From Marthasterias glacialis (lineage: Eukaryota; Echinodermata; Asteroidea; Forcipulatida; Asteriidae), in the NCBI GenBank assembly GCA_911728455.2, contig OU452225.1, positions 11,444,731-11,508,730 of the forward strand: a stretch of 64,000 nucleotides of DNA, given 5' to 3'. Shown piece after piece: positions 22,130-34,700 of the stretch. The notes beneath the pieces are model-generated. The model was given only the letters and a program-made list of their open reading frames with translations, was not told the origin of the DNA and ran no database searches. A program made the position numbers and the translations under genes. Numbering within the stretch: position 1 is the stretch's first letter; each line of letters begins with the position of its first letter.

Positions 22130-22372
22130 GTAGACCAATCCATTAAGCCCCGCCCCTAAACATATTGACCAATCACAGTATTGGCAGCACAATGTGTCTC
22201 TTCAATGCTACACTGCACGACATGAACGAGCGCTATAAGTACCTGCGCGCATGTTTACATTTCCCAATAGGATTTTATCGTGTCGGGCTTTTGTTAGACT
22301 TTCGGTGGCGTACCCAAGGCTTTGATTGGTCAACACGTATGGGGGCGGGGCTTAAAGAATAGGTTATTGTTT
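22130..22372. repeat. MITE-like element, GACCAATCCATTAAGCCCCG ends
   Basis: TAGACCAATCCATTAAGCCCC at the left is matched by GGGGCGGGGCTTAAAGAATAGG at the right. Inside are TTTTATCGTGTCGGGCTTTTG and CTTTGATTGGTCAACACGT. Relatives lie at 29770-30020, 37155-37340 and 39965-40450. Confidence 0.65.
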
Positions 22373-22679
22373 GGTATAAACTTCTACATATTGCAGCCAT
22401 TGAAGTCATATTGCACTTACTCGATTATAGTCTGCAATTTTCAATAGGTAGCCTATGACATGTATGAGAGTTTGTTTGAAAATTACTAAGTAAAGTATGA
22501 AGTGCAACTAGTGTTTATGACTAAAACTAGGGTAAAAGGTTGGTTTATTTTTGATACTGTTGTTAAGGAAATATGTACTGTCATTCTCAGGTGTAAGGTG
22601 AATTTTAGTTTCATCAAAAACAAGGTACTCAAAGAATTTCCTAAATTTGTCAAAATGCACCAACGATTGTAACTTGATT

Positions 22680-23240
22680 CATGGTCTTTTGTGACAAGGT
22701 TTAAGGGTGGCACAACATTGGTAAGGTTGAAAATATAAACGTTCACAGATTTTCACATGGTAAAAAGATGCACATGGTGTACAGATGGTCACGGTGGAAA
22801 ACTTCCCTTGAAATTTGTTTGCCTGAAATCAGGCCTTGATCTTGAACCAAGGGCCACCAAGGCCATTGGCCTCATGCCCTGTTGAGTTGGCCAGCATGCC
22901 CTTCAGAAAAATTGCACTGTCACTACCAACTTGGCCAACATGCCCTTGTACAATTTCTCTGATTTGGCCAGCAAAGGGCTGCCCATGTTTTTCTTCAGAT
23001 CGAGGCTTGCTGAAATGCAATACATGTAGTTTTTGAGAAATCAGTGAAATATTGAGTTTTCATCTTGCGAGACCAACACTTGATGTTTGAAAACATTGAA
23101 ACTATATAAGGTTCATTTTCACTATTTTCTTGTGATTCCATTGACCAAGTGGGTTTTAAATTTTCACAGGTTTGTTATTTCATGTATATGTTGGGTCACA
23201 CAAAGTGCAGATGCTGGTCTTTGACAATTACCAATGTTGT
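22680..23240. repeat. Dispersed element related to 25500-25970
   Basis: It shares, in reverse, the blocks GGTGGAAAACTTCCCTTGAAAT, TTTTCACAGGTTTG-TATTTCATGTATATG, TTGGGTCACA-AAAGTG and GGTCTTTGACAATTACC. It also contains lower-complexity GGCCAGCA-GCCC sequence. Confidence 0.5.
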
Positions 23241-23801
23241 CTGCGTGATTTAAAGATAAAGTAAAGGATTGGTAATTATAAAAACAAAACAAAAAAGTAT
23301 CAATCTGAAAGCTCACTGATAAGGTTTGTACCGTTACCAATCCACCAAAGAAAAATTCCTTTAGTCTGAAACACTGTCAAAGTCTACGCCGCAATATCCA
23401 ATCAAGGAAGGTGTTAAAGGGGCTGTGTCGTCATGGTTATAGCAGGCCGGTGGGCTGTGCGTGAAAAGATGAACTCTCACCCAGATACTGCACCTGCATG
23501 TGCTTGCGGTCAAATCACAAAGGGTGCTGTCTTTTTCAAACTGTGATGTAGTAACTGGGTTATTCCATTTATTGATATATTAGTGACGACACAGGCCCTT
23601 TAACATACACAATATATTCCGGACAAAAACCATGACCATTTCTGTTTTCTTTCACACGAAAAAAATCACCACAAACTTTGATAAAAGTTTGATAAGAAAG
23701 TTAACTTACTATTCCAATAACCAATGATGTACATTTTTCTTTGTGTCTTTTGAGTTGGGCCTATTGGTCACAGCGAAACAGTTTTTAATTGAAAACACTG
23801 T

Positions 23802-24125
23802 TGAAGCCCCCAGCTCAACATTGGTAAGAATAAAAACATATATATGTTCACAGATTTACATGTACCTTATATGGTATAAAGATAATGACGGTAGGAAAGT
23901 TTTCTTGAAATATTTCTGCCTAAAGGTCTCGTCTCAGTGAGACGAAAACTCTACCCAAAGGAATGCGTACAAAAATGCTGAATGCATTTTTACTGTTTTC
24001 TCACAAATGAAACAACGAAATGAGCTGACATTTTCACAGGTTGGTTTTATTAGAAATTTCTTGATTTGTGCAAAGAATGGAAGCATTTACAGTCAGTTTA
24101 CCAATGTTAAGCTGGGGGCTTCAAT
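23802..24125. repeat. MITE, family AGCCCCAGCTCAACATTGG
   Basis: It starts GAAGCCCCCAGCTCAACATTGG and ends CCAATGTTAAGCTGGGGGCTTC. Internally it has the TCGTCTCAGTGAGACGAAA palindrome. Family members lie at 49850-50053, 54219-54555 and 58448-58818. Confidence 0.75.
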
Positions 24126-25499
24126 GAGGGTTTGGATTGCATACATTTGTAAATAAAAGGGAGAGTTATGTCACCAACCCTCCAGTGTCAATTGATGACA
24201 TAAATTTTGCTACATTGATTTTGTATTTAGTAATCTTATTTGTTGGTGTTTTATTATTTACAATTATTTTACTTTGAATGATTAATAAGATATTTTATTT
24301 TAGATGGGTCATTTTGGCTTGTATTTCTGCTAACCACAAAGTGCTCTGAATATATAAGCTGTTTGCTTAGCAGAAATTAACAGAGGACCCACTCTGGCAC
24401 TCACAAATACCTACTATTTGTTTTGGCTCAAACTTGAAGTTGACCCCAGGTCAAATGTCACACGGCACAGGAATGGTACCGTCCACGAGCACAATCCATA
24501 TTTACTTATTGGTGTAATCTATGTATTGATGTGTGAATTTAAAATGGTTTATGAATATGCATGGTATTGTAATACTTATTCAAATTTATGTACAAGTTAA
24601 CTTGAAGTGTGTGTGTGTTGTTTTTATGTAAAAATCAGGAAATAAGTGTTACTCCTTGCATTTGTTTTGCTTTTTTACATTTTCATGTATACTTGTGCTC
24701 TGGAGTGTGTTTACATAAGCCTTGCCAATATGCCATTATATTAAGTCTTCTTTCCACTATTTTGAAAAGCACAGCTACATGTGTAGCATTACAGTTTCAT
24801 TTATTGAAGAATATGCATAATGTATGATAAGATGTGATTGATATTTGTTGATGATCATTTTCAAATTATGCCAAATAATATAATGTTGAAGGGGTGTTGA
24901 AGTCAAAGCCTTTTTTTGTGAACAAATCACTTCTTATGGGACGATTGCCGCGCGGACAACAACAGTTTGAAAATGCCTTTAATATGCATGCATTGAGAAT
25001 AATTAATAGCTGAAATTACCTCCGTTGCCCCTGGTCATTGCCTTGGTGCCCTAGAAATGTTCCAATAGAAATTTACAATTTCCTCATCGAGGTGCCCTTT
25101 ACCAGGGAGAAATTGACTTGGTGCCCTTGCCCTTTCAAGAACGAAGCATACAGGCCTGGATATTTTTTTGACGGATAGTATTTAGTTCTTATTGGTTATC
25201 TACAGCGATAGCTTGAAAATGCCGATCACGTCAACAGATGTGACTTTTTAATGAAATACTTTTACCAAAGGTATCCACACAATTTCTTCCAGCATGGTCA
25301 ATGTGGAAATTTGATTGATTTGTTCCAGCGTGTATTTTACTGCTACTTGCCATGTGGGACACTTTATCAGGTGGTTAACTTGAGAATAAAAACAACTATT
25401 TAAACTGCATCAGTACTTAAATGTCGTAACTGAAATGTCTATTTTACTCTGGGACATTCGTTTGGAGTTTCTTTTTTTAGTGTGTCGCATTCACTATGA

Positions 25500-25970
25500 G
25501 CATGGTACAACATCGGTAATTGTCAAAGACCAGTATTGGCACTTTATGTGACCCAACATATACATGAAATAGCAAACCTGTAAAAGGTTAAGCTGAATCG
25601 GTCATCGGAGTCACAAGAAAACAGTGAGAGAAAAGAATTCTATGTTTTCACAGTTTTCAAATATCAGGTTTTTTGAATCGCAAGATCCAAACTATTTTTG
25701 TTCTACTCATTTCTAAAAAACAGCATTTCATTCAGGCAAAATGGGAGACTTTTGAGACGTTAGCGTGCGCCCCAGTAACTGGTCCTTTTCTATTGCTCTC
25801 ATAATAGAAAAGGACCGGTTACTGGGACGCCCTCTGATGTCGCATAAGTCTCCCGTTATTTCAAGGGAAGTTTCCCACCATGACCATCTTTATATCATGT
25901 AAGTCATGTGCAAATCTGTGAAGATTTTTGTTTTCAATCGTACCAGTGTTACGCACACTCTTTGAAATAA
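25500..25970. repeat. Dispersed element containing a nested hairpin
   Basis: GGTACAACATCGGTAATTG and GTCAAAGACCAGTATTGGCA open it; similar blocks recur at 22680-23240 and 35910-36115. A hairpin of about 125 bp (25738-25862) sits inside: GGGAGACTT ends, with CAGTAACTGGTCCTTTTCTAT pairing with its inverse. Confidence 0.55.
25738..25862. repeat. Hairpin element, GGGAGACTT ends
   Basis: TGGGAGACTTTTGAGACG and CGCATAAGTCTCCCG close a stem whose inner arms (AACTGGTCCTTTTCTAT and ATAGAAAAGGACCGGTT) pair almost perfectly. Confidence 0.75.
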
Positions 25971-26389
25971 ATACGAGTTCAAATGCATAGTGTGTATTTG
26001 AATATACTGCAATATAATAGTGACTCAATCACCAAGCAATGACAAAATCAGAATTTCACTTTCTGTTAACATCATCAATTCTTTTATTTACAAGAGAAAA
26101 ATAACAATCAAAGGTTTTCCAGAGAGACATGTTCCTTTTGTTGGGACTTTCACCCAAAATCAGACCATCCACTGGTTTTAAATGAGGGCACAATCACTCC
26201 AATGAACTTGATGATCAACATCATCTTACTAAACTTTCCCACATGCAAACTTCAAACTTTCTTTACGGTAGCAGAGTCAGTTTTAGTTTTGATTTCTTCG
26301 CCGAGAGTGTTGTTCTGAAACATAAATTCTTGACTGAGTGTTCTGTGAACAAAAATTGTCTGCTTACTGCAGCAGTACTAATTAGCATC

Positions 26390-26910
26390 TTGGGGCCCTG
26401 GGCCTAATTTCATTGAGCTGCTTCAGAAGAAAAGTGTTGCTTAAAAATGTTCCGCTTAGCAAAACTGAGCAAGATACCAGTCACAGAAGGTGCACGTGGA
26501 AAAGTATTTTGGCTGGTAATCTTATTCTGGTAAGCAACATTTTGTTGTGCTTGGCCCAATTTCACAAAACTGTGAAGCACAAAAAATTGCTTAGCAAAGA
26601 AAAGTGTTGCTTAAAAGAAACAGGTTACCAGCCAAAATACCACATAATGCTTGTTTGTGACTGGTTCCCTTATAATTTTTGCTGAGCTCTAAAACAAATT
26701 GCTGCTTAACTGCTTTATGAAGCAGGGCCCAGGGCCCAATTTCATAAAGCTGCTAAAGCAGAAAATATTGCTTAATCGTTTTCTGCAGAGTGCAATTTAG
26801 CAGGAAACCCGAGTCACAAATTGTACATGTGAAATGGTATTTTGGCTGGTAACCTATTCCTGCTAACCAAAATTGGTTTGTGCTTAAGCAGCTCTATGTA
26901 ATTGGGCCGT
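26390..26910. repeat. Cluster of GGGCCCAATTTCATAAAGCT elements
   Basis: Three head-to-tail related units each begin with (GG)GCC(C/T)AATTTCA and run through TTGCTTA, GGTTACCAGCCAAAATACC and TGTGACTGG blocks. The family also occurs at 1215-1400, 38268-38465, 55620-55765 and 56640-56822. Confidence 0.7.
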
Positions 26911-27569
26911 GGTCTGCAGAATAAGTGACCCAACTATTGTAAAACAAATCATGCATGTGTGAGGTTGCGTCTCAAAAGTCCTAAAGATAGGAGCGTCCAA
27001 ACGATATGAACGTCCTAATTGGATCGGTTAAGTAAACCAGTGGGTGTACATAGACCACCCTGTTGGACCACTGCAACCTAAAATGCTAATGCGCATATTC
27101 CCTCGTGTAGGAATGTTCCTGTAGTTTGACACAGTGTTACGGTCCAGCAGAACATTCTAGCAGTTCACTGGACTGCGGGCGTATGCCTAGACAGGAACGT
27201 TCCATTGCGCCTAGAACCTGCGCGACTTTTGAGACGCTCCCTAACCGAAAAAACACAACAAATTTGCATCTTGAAAACTTGACCCTTTAGAGACCAAAGG
27301 CGTTCAGTAAAACTATGGCAATGTACATGTACCTATATAGAAGGATTGACAATGGTTGACATTCTTGGTATGGGAGCATTTCATATGCCCCCAGTTATTT
27401 AAAAGCGTTAGTTCTTGCACCACACCAAGACCTTTGGGATGGAAGGGGCTCTCTCTCTCTTGGTATCTAGGGTTGCTACATGTTCAAGCAAGCTGAGGCT
27501 CCTGTGGTCTCTGAAGGGTTAATAACTCGATGCCGCAAACGACTTCAATATAAATAAACCATCACTCCA

Positions 27570-30511
27570 TCAGTACGTTGGTGGCGGGATGATAGGACCC
27601 CATCCTTTTCTATGCCATAACTTGGCGAATGCCGCCAGCGAGCCGAAACCAACACATGCGCCTGATCCGATGGAGTAACTGTGAGCTGAGGTAGGGAAAT
27701 GAAAGAAAGAAAATTAAGTCCATCTAGAAAAAAAAAATGTTCGGGAACGAGTGTGATTTATTAAAAGAATTTGAAAACATCTTCACATCTGGTATGATAA
27801 ATTCACTGACGCACCTGCCTCACTGGCCCTAAAGTACTGCCTCGGTGCCCTTTGAAATGTTGTAATACAAATTTGTATTTCCCACAAAGAGATGCCCTTT
27901 ACAAGGGTGTCTTATCGGGTCCAGTTCACACCCCACAAGAAAATTTGGCATGGACTTGCCAATAAATAGTAAAGCCAACTAGAACACATTTTTGTACAAC
28001 CGAAAGGACAACCCGATGGAGCTGTACTTAAGAGAAACCTTTAAAGTTGGACCGGAAATATAACTGACGGAACCTTTGTCTGAAACTGGATTATCGCATA
28101 ATTGAGTTTAAACATGTGTCCAACTTTTGCAGTGATTAATGTTGACAGAGCCAGGGGTTACTACAAGTTTAAAAATTGAAGGGGGAATCCTGGACCTAAA
28201 TACTGCAAGTTGCTCCAGGAGTTCAACCTTAAAGTTTAAAAAGAGTTCTACTACCTGGTGTTTTATAAGTCATTGGATACAATCTCTTTTGTTCCTTAAA
28301 AGATGTTAATGTACCGGGTATTTGCCAGCAGAGTTTCAATTTATTATTTTTAAGCACAAAGAGTAGATAAAAAAACCTTCTCGTGGTTTTGTCTGATTTT
28401 AATGATAGGGTATAGTCCTGTACCTTTAAAGCAACCACTCTTGGACAGGGACTAGTAGGCATACCAATCTTATCAGAGTCCAGACATTTAGGTGACTAGT
28501 TACAATAGAATGGACTGTTTTGATGGATTTGACTGTACCCCGAAACCATCTGCTCTTGCATAAGATCAATCCTATCCAGGCATGCAACTTTGAAGTTTCC
28601 AAAAAACGAGGAAACAGCCAAACACACATAACTTTGTACAGTGTTTTTCAGTTTTCAATGGCACTAAAAGTGAAGAAAAAAGAGGAAATCAGCTGATCCG
28701 CTGAAAAGTTGCATGCCTGCCAACAGAGTCCGAAGGTTCGGGTGTTGAGTCACTCTTGACTGGAGGGTAATGAAGGGCTCGAGAGGGTCTTTAGCCAAAG
28801 ACACTACAGACCAGGAGGTTCAGTTTGAAAACCACTAGACAGGTGGAATGTATGGCCCATGCCAAAATCCATGTACATGTAGTTAAACTTACTCTTAGCT
28901 CCAAGCACAGCACCCGACATGCAACCTCCAATGAAATAATTGTACAGGTCGTCTTTATCTCTAACAGACGCTGATATTGTGGTTCCTGCCCCAAATACTG
29001 CACCAAGCATGGCTAGATAACATAGAAGAGACACAATGATTGATCAGTGAACAACCTCATACTTGAGCCAAGTACAATAAATCACACTTTTTGCCAGCTT
29101 CCTTCTTGGAGGCCGCTTGTTTTTGAGGGGTTTCCTTTCCTTTATTTCCTTTCTTACTTAATCTGAGACTAGGCGACCATCTACGCAATTTCTACCAGGC
29201 ATGCAACTGCATGCAGTTTGTCATCACCAAAAAAGGAAAATTCCCAGGCACAGCAAAACTTTGTATTTTATTTTTCAGTTTTCAACGGCAAAGCTAACAA
29301 ACCAAAAACCAGGAAATCAACTGGCATGGCCTGCTGAAAAGTTATTGGCCTGTTCTACAAGCTAACGCAACGAGAGCATACTTTGTACACAATGGCACGA
29401 ATTAATAATAATAGGTATTTATATAAAGCGCCTTTACAAAAAGATCAAAGCGCTGTACAAAGTCAGACGAGAAATAAAAAACAGAGACGAGTGTTGCAAG
29501 AACAGAAATGTTTTAAGACGCTTCCTGAAGATGGCGATGGAAGGAGCATTCCTGTGCCTTTTTTACTCTACAGTATTTACCTAATGTTGCGGTGTGGTTA
29601 ACCGACCTTCCTACTGCTTCTCCAAAGGTCTTAGGGAAGAACATAGCAAGATTGCATGCTGAGTAACCAACACCTGGAACACAAACAATACAAATTAATT
29701 CTTGATTTATTCATTGATGATTACCATCTACTTCTACTATCCTACAAATAATCATCAAAGCCTATTCAGCAATAGACCAATCCACGGCTGTGGGATTCGC
29801 ACAACCAGAAATATAAAATAATGAAAACAAAACAAAAGTTAGTACAGTTGTGTGTGCTGTTGTGTGTCAGAACAATGGCGGTGGTTTGCTTACTTGTCCA
29901 ATGGGATTTTAAATTGTCAGACTTTTGTCGGACTTTCAGTGTAATTGTCAAGGCTGTGATTGGTCAATACATTAGTAATACTAATAATAGTAGGCGATGC
30001 TTCTGGATCGGTCTACATGTATTGTGCAAAATTACTGTCTTGTGCCTATTTTCACATGGCCTTATAATATATAAAAAATGGTGAGCGTGGCACAATCACT
30101 GCATTAGACTGAATGCAAGGGGTCAATAGGCATGATAGGCCTTAATAAAAAAGCCCTGTGTTTCAATCATATTTTATATTATTAAATTTTCCTCAATTTG
30201 TAATTCCTTCAGTCAGTCAGTCAGTAGGCACTTACAATAAACATGTCATTACAAATACAAGTTACACTGTCAGAACTTTAAAAGTGTTAAAAGATTGCTG
30301 TTATAGAATTTAGAAACACACACAAGTGGTACTTTAATTTTTGATGCAAACATAACAGATTTTGAAAATGTTTTAAAGTTTAAGTATTATTATTAATTAT
30401 TATAGAAAAAAAATTATTTTCGTTACCTGCAGCAGCTCCTACAGCCGTTGTGTTAAAAACATTGCTGATTGGTTCTTTGCCGTCTAAGTTGTCTACACGA
30501 GCAATACCCAT
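27570..30511 (-). CDS. NDUFA11: NDUFA11, complex I membrane-arm subunit (B14.7)
   Basis: Four exons on the minus strand, 30511-30427, 29673-29581, 29012-28893 and 27685-27570, join in phase 1/1/1 to encode 137 residues (human 141). The middle and C-terminal parts match the family closely: [40 protein letters not shown] and [19 protein letters not shown], then a short hydrophilic KLWHRKGWG tail. Several Gly/Ala-rich hydrophobic stretches fit the four-helix Tim17-like fold of this inner-mitochondrial-membrane subunit. The subunit is accessory and supports complex I assembly. Exon 2 continues past the tempting GT inside GGTCGGTT to the donor G|GTAAAT; only that choice keeps the frame into exon 3. 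The last acceptor is CTCAG before CTCACAG. It is divergent from SARAF. Confidence 0.93.
29770..30020. repeat. MITE-like element in NDUFA11 intron 1
   Basis: ATAGACCAATCCACGGCTGTGGG, ATGGGATTTTAA, GACTTTTGTCGGACTTTCAGTG, GGCTGTGATTGGTCAATAC and GGATCGGTCTA follow the same order as 37155-37340 in SARAF intron 4. Confidence 0.65.
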
Positions 30512-31733
30512 CGTTTATTCGGTAAACTAATAAAGCACGATGTTTTCAGGTTTAAAAATTGGAAGCAAAAAGACCAAGTTGTCTAAGTGTGCATGCATAT
30601 GCGAGAGATAGTCGGCGACTTGAATTCACTGGGTTCGGATGTCAACATTTAACCTTTGAACTTTCCGACCTCGATTTTTCATGGCGCAAGGGCGCAAATT
30701 TATCAGAAAACGGAACTGTTTTCGTTTTCAATTTTTTATTTTCTCACGTCTTAGTTGAAAATGAGGGGAAATAACGCTAAAATACATTTTATCGACGTTT
30801 CATGACATATTTTTGAAATAACAAATGTCCATATTAATCAAAATGGTGATTTGTTTATGATCTAGGAAACTACTTTATGTAGCCTTTTTGGAGCGTAGTA
30901 CTATTTAATTTTAAGCTGTTTTACGGCTTACATTTTTCATAAGGACGAGAAATTATCAAAAAGTTGAATTTGCGTGGCTCATATGTCAACGAACTAACCT
31001 AGGTAAGTTTATGAAATTGCACAAAATTCGAAACATTTCAGTGTACAAACGTAATGTTGATTTTTTTAAATGCGAACTTGGTCAACTTGGACAATTGTTA
31101 TAAAATAAACTAAAATGAACTGCATAATGCAACTGCAAAAAGTGCAAAATGCAATTGCCACTGGACTACCACGACCTGCACGCAAGAGCGCAACCCAAAT
31201 AATAAGACAGAATTTCGAAGAATGACATGACTGTGTGAGAAGTCTTTTATTCAAATAAGCGATTGACTAGATCTTATGTAACAATGGTTGCTGAGCTGGG
31301 TTGGTATTGTTGGTCAACTCTAGCTGTCTGTGTGACTGTGAATGACTGGACCACGGATTTCGTCATGGGCTATTTTTAGCTAAGGCCACATCATTCATAA
31401 TGTTTACACAAACAAATGATTGTAGGCCTATGTATATATATAAACTTAGTACTTTTTACTGGGATTACAAAATATTAACTTACAGTAACAAGCATGACAT
31501 GTCGGTTTCTATAATATCAAATTGCAAAAAGGACTTAATATTTCCAGGCAGTAGTGTTTATTTTGTGGAAAAAAAACACTTGCAATTAATGATTATTGAT
31601 TTCTGTTGACTACTGTCATTTCAGTGGTTTGTAAACCCATTATTTTGTCCATGTATTTTTTACCAACAAGTTTAGAATTAAAAAAATTTGACTTGAAAAA
31701 TTCAGCCTCGCATTATTTTTATCCAGGACCAGG
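30512..31733. promoter_or_regulatory. Head-to-head spacer NDUFA11 / SARAF
   Basis: The two start codons face away from each other with 1.22 kb between. Promoters and 5' UTRs of both genes must lie here or in undetected upstream exons. I see no TATA box or CpG-rich core that I would place. A LINE fragment occupies about 31120-31240, which leaves little room for a shared bidirectional promoter except 30512-31100 and 31250-31733. Confidence 0.5.
31118..31240 (+). pseudogene. LINE reverse-transcriptase fragment
   Basis: The plus strand reads MQLQKVQNAIATGLPRPARK. LQ-VQNA-A is a common motif just after the reverse-transcriptase core of animal LINEs. A stop follows within about 25 codons, so it is a remnant. 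Confidence 0.5.
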
Positions 31734-34700
31734 ATGACGATATTAAAATGTATACAAGTGCTTCTGTTGGGCATTTATGTTGACAATGTATATGCAGCTT
31801 TTGGATTTGGTAGTGGAGGTAAGTAACTAATTTAGTATAAATTATAACTAAACTAGGCCCCGTAATCAATATATCAATATCAGGGCTCACCCTTAAAAAA
31901 CCTTAGCCCGGTGTGGCAGTCTTGGGTTTCCGGCGTGCTCAGTTTTCTGGATGACCAAATATGGTACAATGACGTCATGCCATGTCTGCGCACAGCAGAC
32001 GAAAGTCGTCCGTTTCAGTGCCGTGCTGAGTCGTATGTACGTGTCAGGATACACCTGATGCAACCAGAAAAGGAGGTTCGTTTTTAATACAAGGAATAAG
32101 TTGTTTATTGTTTTCACATTTTGCACACAACGTTTAAGAAAGGAGTTATGACTTCAAAGAAGTGTAACCTGGTTAAACTTGAACCCATGGACACGTACAA
32201 ACACGGGCTAAGAGAATGTGGTTGTGCGGGGAATAATCGTATGATTAGTACCATGTTGTCACCCCGAAATCCAAGCACGCAGGAATACTGAGACCATGAT
32301 GCCTGCGTGCTGAAATGCCCGGCTACGTCATCCGTAAAAACTGAGCACGCCGGAAACCTGAGACCGCGACATTGTCATTGGCGTTCATTGTCTAGTAAAA
32401 ACTGCTATGGGCTAGTAGACACCACTTCTCAACTTGCCCTGTGGGTTACTAAAAACTGTGCAACTTACTTGTTTATATTCGCATACTTCTTCCTTTTCAG
32501 ATGTGAATAATACATTTTAGAAAAGTGTTAATTTATTTTTGAGTGTGTGAGTGTAACTTCAACGTCAAAACTATTTTCTCAACTCTGGTTCTAAGTGTGT
32601 TTATGTCTAGTATGAGTAGCGGTGGTTCGTACTCGGAACAACCACTACCCATACTACCCATAGGAGAGATTTTACCCACGCTGTTCTCACCTGCAAGCTG
32701 CAAACTTCTTATTGTACCTACACCACACAGAGCTATCAAACAGGTCAATAGTTCAACAAATGACAGCAACAAAATCTTATCGTCTTTGTAGTAATTTAAT
32801 TATTTCTGGTTTAAAGTAAGCAATTGTTGATGTTTTCCGAAACTTCAAGCCCGAGGACAAGAATCGCATCATATCAGACATCAAAACATGTTTATCATCT
32901 GTGATTTTATTCATTGTTTTGAAACCTAAACTCACCCTTTTCTTGTTTTGGGGTTGTCGGGCGGTCAGGTTGGCGTAGTGGTATCTTTCCTCGCCTTCCA
33001 CCTCTGGGACCCCAGTTTGAATCCCACCGGGGGCACTATGTGGATTGGGTTGTTCAGTCCCTACCTGATTGGCTTGGGTTTTCCCTGGATTATCTCTCTG
33101 GGGTTTTCCCTCCCACATCTAAAACTGAAACTTCTTTCCTTGTCTTCTCTCCATGGGGTTCCTGGTTAGTAGCCTATAGTGATTAAGTTCGCTTTTCTGA
33201 GAACCCTTGGCTTCACAACCCAAAATTAATAAATGAAATAAATGTTGGTTGGTTGGTTTTATTATTCAGGAAAGGACAAAGTCATTTTGAATGATGTCAA
33301 AGTCTTGACTCTGCATGCTAACCAGATGACCACAGGTCGACGTAGCAGTCCAGTACCACAGGTGAGTGTAATATCATGGGGAGGAAGAAATGGGCCCAAA
33401 TGTAAGATTTGTACGACTTCAATTTTTTTATTTTGTACATGCAAAGGAGAATGAACCTGAATAAAAACCAGGAAGGTTAATTAGGGGATGCTGAATGTAA
33501 TACTCCGATTATTTTTTTTATTATTTTTTTTAAATTTATTTTGACTAACTTTACCAGGTAGCCCGATCAGTTGTCAAAACACCATACATCCGTTTACAAG
33601 TAAAATAAAGTTAAAGAACGCATCATTTGATTAAAACAAATCTAATGAAATCAGTTGCCCAACCAGTTAATTTATTGGCCGATTCAACTATGACAGCTCT
33701 CCCATAAAAATGAAACCAACATGCTTATCTTTTGCACAGTGAAATGCATGGGTGGTATCTGTGTTGGGTAGGGTTTAGTGGAGTGGAGTAGCCAAGTTCA
33801 CCAGACTCAAGCTCTGGTGTTTCTGATCAGCAGAGTGTGGGTTTGAGTTCTGGTTTTACCCTCTCTTTCATATTGGTTTTTTTTTTGTGCTAGCGCACTG
33901 GACTCAAGCTCTGGTGTTTCTGATCAGCAGAGTGTGGGTTTGAGTCCTGGTTGTGCTCTCTGTCTCTCTTCCCTGTTGGGGCTTTTTTGTGTTAGTGCAC
34001 TGGACTCAAGCTCTGGTGTTTCTGATCAGCAGAGTGTGGGTTTGAGTCCTGGTTGTGCTCTCTGTCTCTCTTTCATGTTGGGGCTTTTTTGTGTTAGTGC
34101 ACTGGACTCAAGCTCTGGTGTTTCTGATCAGCAGAGTGTGGGTTCGAGTCTTGGTTTTACTCTCTCTTTCATGTTGGGTTTTTTTTTGTGCTAGCCCACT
34201 TCACTCAAGCTCTGGTGTTTCTGATCAGCAGAGTGTGGGTTCAAGCCCAGTCTTGACACTTATGACCTTAAGCGAGACACTTTACCATTATGTCTTACAG
34301 ATGGGACATTAAGCGATACGTTTTGAGTAATACACTTAAAAGAAAATGGTTACACTAGTCGCTAAGAGAAGGGGTTTGCCCCAGTGTTTCTGTTATAGTT
34401 GGCAGCAGATTGTGCTACATCACCTCAAGGCGCTGTATAAATGGATGTCATAGTTAAATCATCTTAGCATACCTTTCTTAAACATAAGTGTTTTGAGCCA
34501 CCCGTAGATAAAGTGCTATGATAAGAATTGATTTTTTATCATTAATGATTCAATCTGTTCTGGGGTTTGAGGGAGGGGTAGACTTGAAAACTAGTATTCT
34601 TTATTGTGATATTGAAACATTTAGAAGGCCCTTTTGGTGGATCAGTGGGTTGTTCAGCCTTTAGACAACCCCTTACTGTTAATCAGTTTTAATTGTTCTG

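Larger units (their letters stand above)
19674..27569. other. Repeat-rich spacer between convergent COA7 and NDUFA11
   Basis: Seven point nine kilobases without a recognisable exon on either strand. It is filled with simple arrays (20340-20530, 20690-21020), hairpins (21939-22058, 25738-25862), and MITE-like elements (22130-22372, 22680-23240, 23802-24125, 25500-25970, 26390-26910). The 3' UTRs of the two flanking genes must end within it; I could not place poly-A sites with confidence. Confidence 0.6.

Noticed and set aside
22829..23036. Protein-coding segment with GGCCAGCA repeats on both strands
   Set aside because: Both strands are open, the sequence is repetitive, and it lies inside a dispersed element.
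28229..28629. Minus-strand ORFs between NDUFA11 exons 3 and 4
   Set aside because: They lie in the intron, show no similarity, and the four-exon model already gives a full-length protein.
32543..32791. Overlapping ORFs on both strands in SARAF intron 1
   Set aside because: No similarity, and both strands are equally open. The region borders a dispersed repeat.
33934..34312. Hydrophobic repeat proteins (LSLSCWGFF-type ORFs), also at 48942-49379 on the minus strand
   Set aside because: They are frame products of the tandem SINE heads and appear in two frames at once.
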